Source: Sipunculus nudus
Lineage: Eukaryota; Annelida; Sipuncula; Golfingiida; Sipunculidae
NCBI GenBank assembly: GCA_026874595.1
Contig: CM049318.1
Location: forward strand, 44,930,456 to 44,994,455
Direction: 5' to 3'
DNA length: 64,000 nucleotides
Shown here piece by piece: positions 13,101 to 22,800 of this stretch. Below the pieces are notes generated by a model. That model was not told the DNA's origin. It was given only the letters and a program-made list of their open reading frames with translations, and did not search any database. Numbering within the stretch: position 1 is the stretch's first letter; each line of letters starts with the position of its first letter. The position numbers and the translations under genes are program-made.

Positions 13101-15662
13101 AGGCACAGTCCAGACTTTATTGCTTGCCGGAAATCTTCGATTTTCGCAAGCTGGTTGGTCAGTCGCGGATGTCTGTTTGTCTGTTTGTTTGTTTGTTTGT
13201 TTGTCTGTCCAGTCTCTACAGGTCGCAATTTTGATCCCATCGCTTTCAAACTTTCACAGTTTGTGTAAAATCAAAAATGCAAGAAGCCTATTGTTTTTGG
13301 GCAATATAGGTCAAAGGTCAAGGTCAAGGTCATCAAAAGTCCTAAAGTGCTCTTTTCTTCATATCTCCATTACTATTTGTCATAGCCACTTCAAACAGGG
13401 CTCATTTTAATCGGCATTCCAAGGCCTTTCTTCTGATATATATGTTGCTGAAATCTGCTGTTTCTATGGTTACACATTTTGGGGGGAAACTCATGATTTT
13501 CGAAAATAAAAGGCCTAATTTTTTCTAACTTTGTCATTTTTAAAGCTAGAGAGTTCTAGTTTTTTGCATCAGATAGTACTAAATAAGCTTTCAATTATAC
13601 AAGTGAAAGTCTCGTAAAATCTCGCACCATTTCTCGTCAAACGAGAATTTTCGAGATTTCATTAAATATGGCTTACAGGTCGCATTTTTTAAACTATGAC
13701 TTTGAAAATGACATATTTTGTGTTATTTAGAAATATCTCGAAACCAATTTTTCATTTTTTGGAAATAGCCACCAGGGGGCGTGGTACATGAAACACTGTA
13801 ACATATCATTTTTCTGCAATATCTCAAAAAATATTAAACGTGACACCATTTTTTGGGTCGTATCTGAAACTAGGAACATTGGCTTATCCCTTCGCACATG
13901 TTGCTTTGTGCTGCCGTTACCATGGTTACCAAATTTTGGGGTAAAACTTGACAATCTGAAAATTCGGAGTTTTCCAGCTTCTCTCTCTGTTGATATTTGC
14001 GATAGAAAGGTCTGGTGTTTGGCGTTAGACAGTTTCCCTCTAGTTCTTAGTCATTCAATCGCAAGTCTCGTCATATCTCGCACCGTTTCTCGTGAAACGA
14101 GAACACGTGACCATTCAAAGAAATGCCTATAATTATGTCATTTTTCACGCTACAGACACATGGTTTGCAGCGCTGGATAGCGGCTGACACTCGCAGTCAC
14201 ATTCAGGGGTCACATTGTTAGTCTCGTCAAATCTCGCGCCGTTTTTTCGCCAAACCACGAAGACACGTGCCGTCGCCGCAAGTGGCGGCAGGGTCCCTAC
14301 GGTGGGCGGCCGGCGTGTGCAGCGGTGCGTGACGGCCTCTCCGGGCCCCATCTATGATCATACATGTTGGAGGCACAGTCCAGACTTTATTGCTTGCCGG
14401 AAATCTTCGATTTTCGCAAGCTGGTTGGTCAGTTCGCGGATGTCTGTTTGTCTGTTTGTTTGTTTGTTTGTTTGTCTGTCCAGTCTCTACAGGTCGCAAT
14501 TTTGATCCCATCGCTTTCAAACTTTCACAGTTTGTGTAAAATCAAAAATGCAAGAAGCCTATTGTTTTTGGGCAATATAGGTCAAAGGTCAAGGTCAAGG
14601 TCATCAAAAGTTCCTAAAGTGCTCTTTTCTTCATATCTCCATTACTATTTGTCATAGCCACTTCAAACAGGGCTCATTTTAATCGGCATTCCAAGGCCTT
14701 TCTTCTGATATATATGTTGCTGAAATCTGCTGTTTCTATGGTTACACATTTTGGGGGGAAACTCATGATTTTCGAAAATAAAAGGCCTAATTTTTCTAAC
14801 TTTGTCATTTTTAAAGCTAGAGAGTTCTAGTTTTTTGCATCAGATAGTACTAAATAAGCTTTCAATTATACAAGTGAAAGTCTCGTAAAATCTCGCACCA
14901 TTTCTCGTCAAACGAGAATTTTCGAGATTTCATTAAATATGGCTTACAGGTCGCATTTTTTAAACTATGACTTTGAAAATGACATATTTTGTGTTATTTA
15001 GAAATATCTCGAAACCAATTTTTCATTTTTTGGAAATAGCCACCAGGGGGCGTGGTACATGAAACACTGTAACATATCATTTTTCTGCAATATCTCAAAA
15101 AAATATTAAACGTGACACCATTTTTTGGGTCGTATCTGAAACTAGGAACATTGGCTTATCCCTTCGCACATGTTGCTTTGTGCTGCCGTTACCATGGTTA
15201 CCAAATTTTGGGGTAAAACTTGACAATCTGAAAATTCGGAGTTTTCCAGCTTCTCTCTCTGTTGATATTTGCGATAGAAAGGTCTGGTGTTTGGCGTTAG
15301 ACAGTTTCCCTCTAGTTCTTAGTCATTCAATCGCAAGTCTCGTCATATCTCGCACCGTTTCTCGTGAAACGAGAACACGTGACCATTCAAAGAAATGCCT
15401 ATAATTATGTCATTTTTCACGCTACAGACACATGGTTTGCAGCGCTGGATAGCGGCTGACACTCGCAGTCACATTCAGGGGTCACATTGTTAGTCTCGTC
15501 AAATCTCGCGCCGTTTTTCGCCAAACCACGAAGACACGTGCCGTCGCCGCAAGTGGCGGCAGGGTCCCTACGGTGGGCGGCCGGCGTGTGCAGCGGTGCG
15601 TGACGGCCTCTCCGGGCCCCATCTATGATCATACATGTTGGAGGCACAGTCCAGACTTTATT

Positions 15663-15692
15663 GCTTGCCGGAAATCTTCGATTTTCGCAAGC
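15663..15692. repeat. Foldback hairpin at monomer head
   Basis: The arms GCTTGCCGGAAATC and GATTTTCGCAAGC pair around a TTC loop with one mismatch and one bulge. The same structure recurs in every monomer and, in better-matched form, at 28421-28449 and 30477-30505 in the diverged elements. It could be an element terminus or a structural signal; function unknown. Confidence 0.8.
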
Positions 15693-15712
15693 TGGTTGGT
15701 CAGTCGCGGATG

Positions 15713-15748
15713 TCTGTTTGTCTGTTTGTTTGTTTGTTTGTTTGTCTG
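15713..15748 (+). repeat. TCTG/TTTG microsatellite
   Basis: Tetranucleotide tract TCTG-TTTG-TCTG-(TTTG)5-TCTG. It has the same length in every A and B monomer checked, which implies monomers spread by copying faster than the microsatellite changes. One instance, at about 28411-28420 and 32727-32746, is split by the diverged segment. Confidence 0.92.
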
Positions 15749-15848
15749 TCCAGTCTCTACAGGTCGCAATTTTGATCCCATCGCTTTCAAACTTTCACAG
15801 TTTGTGTAAAATCAAAAATGCAAGAAGCCTATTGTTTTTGGGCAATAT

Positions 15849-15873
15849 AGGTCAAAGGTCAAGGTCAAGGTCA
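15849..15873 (+). promoter_or_regulatory. Cluster of four AGGTCA half-sites (nuclear-receptor-like)
   Basis: Four AGGTCA hexamers lie in direct orientation: one, a 1-bp spacer, then three with no spacer. The first pair forms a DR1 arrangement (known for RXR, HNF4 and COUP-TF type receptors). The later ones form TCAAGGTCA, the extended monomer site known for ERR, SF-1 and FTZ-F1 receptors. The cluster occurs in every 1269-bp monomer and in both diverged elements. Occupancy is not shown; the match is by eye. Confidence 0.5.
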
Positions 15874-16157
15874 TCAAAAGTTCCTAAAGTGCTCTTTTCT
15901 TCATATCTCCATTACTATTTGTCATAGCCACTTCAAACAGGGCTCATTTTAATCGGCATTCCAAGGCCTTTCTTCTGATATATATGTTGCTGAAATCTGC
16001 TGTTTCTATGGTTACACATTTTGGGGGGAAACTCATGATTTTCGAAAATAAAAGGCCTAATTTTTCTAACTTTGTCATTTTTAAAGCTAGAGAGTTCTAG
16101 TTTTTTGCATCAGATAGTACTAAATAAGCTTTCAATTATACAAGTGAAAGTCTCGTA

Positions 16158-16200
16158 AAATCTCGCACCATTTCTCGTCAAACGAGAATTTTCGAGATTT
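16158..16200. repeat. Two-tier CTCG/CGAG palindrome (copy I)
   Basis: Outer arms AAATCTCG (16158-16165) and CGAGATTT (16193-16200) enclose inner arms TTCTCGT (16172-16178) and ACGAGAA (16182-16188) around a CAA loop. Both stems are perfect. Versions recur in the second half of the monomer and in the 149-bp units at 29.6-30.5 kb. It could form a cruciform or RNA stem, or bind a dimeric protein. Confidence 0.82.
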
Positions 16201-16308
16201 CATTAAATATGGCTTACAGGTCGCATTTTTTAAACTATGACTTTGAAAATGACATATTTTGTGTTATTTAGAAATATCTCGAAACCAATTTTTCATTTTT
16301 TGGAAATA

Positions 16309-16322
16309 GCCACCAGGGGGCG
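16309..16322 (+). promoter_or_regulatory. CTCF-like core motif (representative forward site)
   Basis: The 14-mer GCCACCAGGGGGCG matches the core of the animal CTCF consensus. Intact forward copies begin at 11222, 12495, 13768, 15039, 16309 and then every 1269 bp to 27730 (14 sites), and at 33307 to 48551 (13 sites). One copy at 49821 has lost a G. The flanks (ATA before, TGGTAC after) match the longer consensus less well. CTCF binding is inferred from motif only; a species-specific zinc-finger protein of similar specificity is possible. Confidence 0.55.
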
Positions 16323-16456
16323 TGGTACATGAAACACTGTAACATATCATTTTTCTGCAATATCTCAAAAAATATTAAACGTGACACCATTTTTTGGGTC
16401 GTATCTGAAACTAGGAACATTGGCTTATCCCTTCGCACATGTTGCTTTGTGCTGCC

Positions 16457-16470
16457 GTTACCATGGTTAC
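16457..16470. promoter_or_regulatory. X-box-like near-palindrome
   Basis: GTTACCATGGTTAC is centred on CCATGG and resembles the RFX-factor X-box (GTTRCCATGGYAAC) with one to two mismatches. Identical copies lie at 28751-28764 and 29494-29507. A closer match, GTTTCCATGGTAAC, lies at 31075-31088. Weak evidence for function. Confidence 0.35.
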
Positions 16471-16625
16471 CAAATTTTGGGGTAAAACTTGACAATCTGA
16501 AAATTCGGAGTTTTCCAGCTTCTCTCTCTGTTGATATTTGCGATAGAAAGGTCTGGTGTTTGGCGTTAGACAGTTTCCCTCTAGTTCTTAGTCATTCAAT
16601 CGCAAGTCTCGTCATATCTCGCACC

Positions 16626-16650
16626 GTTTCTCGTGAAACGAGAACACGTG
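16626..16650 (+). promoter_or_regulatory. Second CTCG palindrome with adjacent CACGTG E-box
   Basis: Inner arms TTCTCGT (16628-16634) and ACGAGAA (16638-16644) flank a GAA loop, directly followed by the E-box CACGTG at 16645-16650. This is the homologue of copy I, 456 bp upstream. A further CACGTG lies at 16804-16809. CACGTG is the known core for USF, MITF and Myc-type bHLH proteins; binding here is inference. Confidence 0.5.
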
Positions 16651-16774
16651 ACCATTCAAAGAAATGCCTATAATTATGTCATTTTTCACGCTACAGACAC
16701 ATGGTTTGCAGCGCTGGATAGCGGCTGACACTCGCAGTCACATTCAGGGGTCACATTGTTAGTCTCGTCAAATC

Positions 16775-16890
16775 TCGCGCCGTTTTTCGCCAAACCACGA
16801 AGACACGTGCCGTCGCCGCAAGTGGCGGCAGGGTCCCTACGGTGGGCGGCCGGCGTGTGCAGCGGTGCGTGACGGCCTCTCCGGGCCCCA
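16775..16890. other. GC-rich, CpG-dense block in each monomer
   Basis: Positions 16801-16890 contain 68 G or C of 90 (76%) and about 13 CpG, in a monomer that is otherwise AT-rich. It includes GCCGC-aagtg-GCGGC, a 5-bp stem. The diverged elements at 28.4-32.7 kb lack it and have further 149-bp units in the equivalent place, so it looks like a replacement or insertion acquired before amplification. I found no tRNA-type A or B boxes and no recognisable gene. Confidence 0.75.
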
Positions 16891-19800
16891 TCTATGATCA
16901 TACATGTTGGAGGCACAGTCCAGACTTTATTGCTTGCCGGAAATCTTCGATTTTCGCAAGCTGGTTGGTCAGTCGCGGATGTCTGTTTGTCTGTTTGTTT
17001 GTTTGTTTGTTTGTCTGTCCAGTCTCTACAGGTCGCAATTTTGATCCCATCGCTTTCAAACTTTCACAGTTTGTGTAAAATCAAAAATGCAAGAAGCCTA
17101 TTGTTTTTGGGCAATATAGGTCAAAGGTCAAGGTCAAGGTCATCAAAAGTTCCTAAAGTGCTCTTTTCTTCATATCTCCATTACTATTTGTCATAGCCAC
17201 TTCAAACAGGGCTCATTTTAATCGGCATTCCAAGGCCTTTCTTCTGATATATATGTTGCTGAAATCTGCTGTTTCTATGGTTACACATTTTGGGGGGAAA
17301 CTCATGATTTTCGAAAATAAAAGGCCTAATTTTTCTAACTTTGTCATTTTTAAAGCTAGAGAGTTCTAGTTTTTTGCATCAGATAGTACTAAATAAGCTT
17401 TCAATTATACAAGTGAAAGTCTCGTAAAATCTCGCACCATTTCTCGTCAAACGAGAATTTTCGAGATTTCATTAAATATGGCTTACAGGTCGCATTTTTT
17501 AAACTATGACTTTGAAAATGACATATTTTGTGTTATTTAGAAATATCTCGAAACCAATTTTTCATTTTTTGGAAATAGCCACCAGGGGGCGTGGTACATG
17601 AAACACTGTAACATATCATTTTTCTGCAATATCTCAAAAAATATTAAACGTGACACCATTTTTTGGGTCGTATCTGAAACTAGGAACATTGGCTTATCCC
17701 TTCGCACATGTTGCTTTGTGCTGCCGTTACCATGGTTACCAAATTTTGGGGTAAAACTTGACAATCTGAAAATTCGGAGTTTTCCAGCTTCTCTCTCTGT
17801 TGATATTTGCGATAGAAAGGTCTGGTGTTTGGCGTTAGACAGTTTCCCTCTAGTTCTTAGTCATTCAATCGCAAGTCTCGTCATATCTCGCACCGTTTCT
17901 CGTGAAACGAGAACACGTGACCATTCAAAGAAATGCCTATAATTATGTCATTTTTCACGCTACAGACACATGGTTTGCAGCGCTGGATAGCGGCTGACAC
18001 TCGCAGTCACATTCAGGGGTCACATTGTTAGTCTCGTCAAATCTCGCGCCGTTTTTCGCCAAACCACGAAGACACGTGCCGTCGCCGCAAGTGGCGGCAG
18101 GGTCCCTACGGTGGGCGGCCGGCGTGTGCAGCGGTGCGTGACGGCCTCTCCGGGCCCCATCTATGATCATACATGTTGGAGGCACAGTCCAGACTTTATT
18201 GCTTGCCGGAAATCTTCGATTTTCGCAAGCTGGTTGGTCAGTCGCGGATGTCTGTTTGTCTGTTTGTTTGTTTGTTTGTTTGTCTGTCCAGTCTCTACAG
18301 GTCGCAATTTTGATCCCATCGCTTTCAAACTTTCACAGTTTGTGTAAAATCAAAAATGCAAGAAGCCTATTGTTTTTGGGCAATATAGGTCAAAGGTCAA
18401 GGTCAAGGTCATCAAAAGTTCCTAAAGTGCTCTTTTCTTCATATCTCCATTACTATTTGTCATAGCCACTTCAAACAGGGCTCATTTTAATCGGCATTCC
18501 AAGGCCTTTCTTCTGATATATATGTTGCTGAAATCTGCTGTTTCTATGGTTACACATTTTGGGGGGAAACTCATGATTTTCGAAAATAAAAGGCCTAATT
18601 TTTCTAACTTTGTCATTTTTAAAGCTAGAGAGTTCTAGTTTTTTGCATCAGATAGTACTAAATAAGCTTTCAATTATACAAGTGAAAGTCTCGTAAAATC
18701 TCGCACCATTTCTCGTCAAACGAGAATTTTCGAGATTTCATTAAATATGGCTTACAGGTCGCATTTTTTAAACTATGACTTTGAAAATGACATATTTTGT
18801 GTTATTTAGAAATATCTCGAAACCAATTTTTCATTTTTTGGAAATAGCCACCAGGGGGCGTGGTACATGGAACACTGTAACATATCATTTTTCTGCAATA
18901 TCTCAAAAAATATTAAACGTGACACCATTTTTTGGGTCGTATCTGAAACTAGGAACATTGGCTTATCCCTTCGCACATGTTGCTTTGTGCTGCCGTTACC
19001 ATGGTTACCAAATTTTGGGGTAAAACTTGACAATCTGAAAATTCGGAGTTTTCCAGCTTCTCTCTCTGTTGATATTTGCGATAGAAAGGTCTGGTGTTTG
19101 GCGTTAGACAGTTTCCCTCTAGTTCTTAGTCATTCAATCGCAAGTCTCGTCATATCTCGCACCGTTTCTCGTGAAACGAGAACACGTGACCATTCAAAGA
19201 AATGCCTATAATTATGTCATTTTTCACGCTACAGACACATGGTTTGCAGCGCTGGATAGCGGCTGACACTCGCAGTCACATTCAGGGGTCACATTGTTAG
19301 TCTCGTCAAATCTCGCGCCGTTTTTCGCCAAACCACGAAGACACGTGCCGTCGCCGCAAGTGGCGGCAGGGTCCCTACGGTGGGCGGCCGGCGTGTGCAG
19401 CGGTGCGTGACGGCCTCTCCGGGCCCCATCTATGATCATACATGTTGGAGGCACAGTCCAGACTTTATTGCTTGCCGGAAATCTTCGATTTTCGCAAGCT
19501 GGTTGGTCAGTCGCGGATGTCTGTTTGTCTGTTTGTTTGTTTGTTTGTTTGTCTGTCCAGTCTCTACAGGTCGCAATTTTGATCCCATCGCTTTCAAACT
19601 TTCACAGTTTGTGTAAAATCAAAAATGCAAGAAGCCTATTGTTTTTGGGCAATATAGGTCAAAGGTCAAGGTCAAGGTCATCAAAAGTTCCTAAAGTGCT
19701 CTTTTCTTCATATCTCCATTACTATTTGTCATAGCCACTTCAAACAGGGCTCATTTTAATCGGCATTCCAAGGCCTTTCTTCTGATATATATGTTGCTGA

Positions 19801-22800
19801 AATCTGCTGTTTCTATGGTTACACATTTTGGGGGGAAACTCATGATTTTCGAAAATAAAAGGCCTAATTTTTCTAACTTTGTCATTTTTAAAGCTAGAGA
19901 GTTCTAGTTTTTTGCATCAGATAGTACTAAATAAGCTTTCAATTATACAAGTGAAAGTCTCGTAAAATCTCGCACCATTTCTCGTCAAACGAGAATTTTC
20001 GAGATTTCATTAAATATGGCTTACAGGTCGCATTTTTTAAACTATGACTTTGAAAATGACATATTTTGTGTTATTTAGAAATATCTCGAAACCAATTTTT
20101 CATTTTTTGGAAATAGCCACCAGGGGGCGTGGTACATGAAACACTGTAACATATCATTTTTCTGCAATATCTCAAAAAATATTAAACGTGACACCATTTT
20201 TTGGGTCGTATCTGAAACTAGGAACATTGGCTTATCCCTTCGCACATGTTGCTTTGTGCTGCCGTTACCATGGTTACCAAATTTTGGGGTAAAACTTGAC
20301 AATCTGAAAATTCGGAGTTTTCCAGCTTCTCTCTCTGTTGATATTTGCGATAGAAAGGTCTGGTGTTTGGCGTTAGACAGTTTCCCTCTAGTTCTTAGTC
20401 ATTCAATCGCAAGTCTCGTCATATCTCGCACCGTTTCTCGTGAAACGAGAACACGTGACCATTCAAAGAAATGCCTATAATTATGTCATTTTTCACGCTA
20501 CAGACACATGGTTTGCAGCGCTGGATAGCGGCTGACACTCGCAGTCACATTCAGGGGTCACATTGTTAGTCTCGTCAAATCTCGCGCCGTTTTTCGCCAA
20601 ACCACGAAGACACGTGCCGTCGCCGCAAGTGGCGGCAGGGTCCCTACGGTGGGCGGCCGGCGTGTGCAGCGGTGCGTGACGGCCTCTCCGGGCCCCATCT
20701 ATGATCATACATGTTGGAGGCACAGTCCAGACTTTATTGCTTGCCGGAAATCTTCGATTTTCGCAAGCTGGTTGGTCAGTCGCGGATGTCTGTTTGTCTG
20801 TTTGTTTGTTTGTTTGTTTGTCTGTCCAGTCTCTACAGGTCGCAATTTTGATCCCATCGCTTTCAAACTTTCACAGTTTGTGTAAAATCAAAAATGCAAG
20901 AAGCCTATTGTTTTTGGGCAATATAGGTCAAAGGTCAAGGTCAAGGTCATCAAAAGTTCCTAAAGTGCTCTTTTCTTCATATCTCCATTACTATTTGTCA
21001 TAGCCACTTCAAACAGGGCTCATTTTAATCGGCATTCCAAGGCCTTTCTTCTGATATATATGTTGCTGAAATCTGCTGTTTCTATGGTTACACATTTTGG
21101 GGGGAAACTCATGATTTTCGAAAATAAAAGGCCTAATTTTTCTAACTTTGTCATTTTTAAAGCTAGAGAGTTCTAGTTTTTTGCATCAGATAGTACTAAA
21201 TAAGCTTTCAATTATACAAGTGAAAGTCTCGTAAAATCTCGCACCATTTCTCGTCAAACGAGAATTTTCGAGATTTCATTAAATATGGCTTACAGGTCGC
21301 ATTTTTTAAACTATGACTTTGAAAATGACATATTTTGTGTTATTTAGAAATATCTCGAAACCAATTTTTCATTTTTTGGAAATAGCCACCAGGGGGCGTG
21401 GTACATGAAACACTGTAACATATCATTTTTCTGCAATATCTCAAAAAATATTAAACGTGACACCATTTTTTGGGTCGTATCTGAAACTAGGAACATTGGC
21501 TTATCCCTTCGCACATGTTGCTTTGTGCTGCCGTTACCATGGTTACCAAATTTTGGGGTAAAACTTGACAATCTGAAAATTCGGAGTTTTCCAGCTTCTC
21601 TCTCTGTTGATATTTGCGATAGAAAGGTCTGGTGTTTGGCGTTAGACAGTTTCCCTCTAGTTCTTAGTCATTCAATCGCAAGTCTCGTCATATCTCGCAC
21701 CGTTTCTCGTGAAACGAGAACACGTGACCATTCAAAGAAATGCCTATAATTATGTCATTTTTCACGCTACAGACACATGGTTTGCAGCGCTGGATAGCGG
21801 CTGACACTCGCAGTCACATTCAGGGGTCACATTGTTAGTCTCGTCAAATCTCGCGCCGTTTTTCGCCAAACCACGAAGACACGTGCCGTCGCCGCAAGTG
21901 GCGGCAGGGTCCCTACGGTGGGCGGCCGGCGTGTGCAGCGGTGCGTGACGGCCTCTCCGGGCCCCATCTATGATCATACATGTTGGAGGCACAGTCCAGA
22001 CTTTATTGCTTGCCGGAAATCTTCGATTTTCGCAAGCTGGTTGGTCAGTCGCGGATGTCTGTTTGTCTGTTTGTTTGTTTGTTTGTTTGTCTGTCCAGTC
22101 TCTACAGGTCGCAATTTTGATCCCATCGCTTTCAAACTTTCACAGTTTGTGTAAAATCAGAAATGCAAGAAGCCTATTGTTTTTGGGCAATATAGGTCAA
22201 AGGTCAAGGTCAAGGTCATCAAAAGTTCCTAAAGTGCTCTTTTCTTCATATCTCCATTACTATTTGTCATAGCCACTTCAAACAGGGCTCATTTTAATCG
22301 GCATTCCAAGGCCTTTCTTCTGATATATATGTTGCTGAAATCTGCTGTTTCTATGGTTACACATTTTGGGGGGAAACTCATGATTTTCGAAAATAAAAGG
22401 CCTAATTTTTCTAACTTTGTCATTTTTAAAGCTAGAGAGTTCTAGTTTTTTGCATCAGATAGTACTAAATAAGCTTTCAATTATACAAGTGAAAGTCTCG
22501 TAAAATCTCGCACCATTTCTCGTCAAACGAGAATTTTCGAGATTTCATTAAATATGGCTTACAGGTCGCATTTTTTAAACTATGACTTTGAAAATGACAT
22601 ATTTTGTGTTATTTAGAAATATCTCGAAACCAATTTTTCATTTTTTGGAAATAGCCACCAGGGGGCGTGGTACATGAAACACTGTAACATATCATTTTTC
22701 TGCAATATCTCAAAAAATATTAAACGTGACACCATTTTTTGGGTCGTATCTGAAACTAGGAACATTGGCTTATCCCTTCGCACATGTTGCTTTGTGCTGC

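Larger units (their letters stand above)
15663..16931 (+). repeat. Reference 1269-bp monomer (subfamily A)
   Basis: This copy is used to describe the internal layout, taking the foldback hairpin as the start. In order: hairpin (15663-15692), TCTG/TTTG microsatellite (15713-15748), AGGTCA cluster (15849-15873), first two-tier palindrome (16158-16200), CTCF-like core (16309-16322), X-box-like palindrome (16457-16470), second palindrome and E-box (16626-16650), second E-box (16804-16809), GC-rich block (16775-16890). The middle contains an internal duplication with an offset of about 455 bp: the GTTGCT...GGTTACACATTTTGGGG stretch from 15986 matches the GTTGCT...GGTTACCAAATTTTGGGG stretch from 16441, and the two palindromes match at the same offset. 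Total length divides by three, probably by chance. Confidence 0.93.

Noticed and set aside
15713-15748. TTTG tract as telomere-like repeat
   Set aside because: It is a short tetranucleotide microsatellite inside each monomer, unlike TTAGGG-type telomeric repeats.
16329-16673. A 114-codon open frame, present in every 1269-bp monomer, as a possible small gene
   Set aside because: It overlaps other open frames on both strands, shows no domain or signal, and covers CTCF-like and palindrome sequences. Conservation is explained by recent array amplification. The A-B difference inside it (Phe to Ile) is too little to test for selection.
16775-16890. tRNA-derived SINE promoter in the GC-rich block
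   Set aside because: I could not find convincing A-box or B-box (GGTTCGANTCC) sequences at suitable spacing.
16686-16916. A 76-codon Cys- and Arg-containing minus-strand frame over the GC-rich block
   Set aside because: GC-rich DNA lacks stop codons by composition. There is no related frame in the diverged elements, and no splice or start context.
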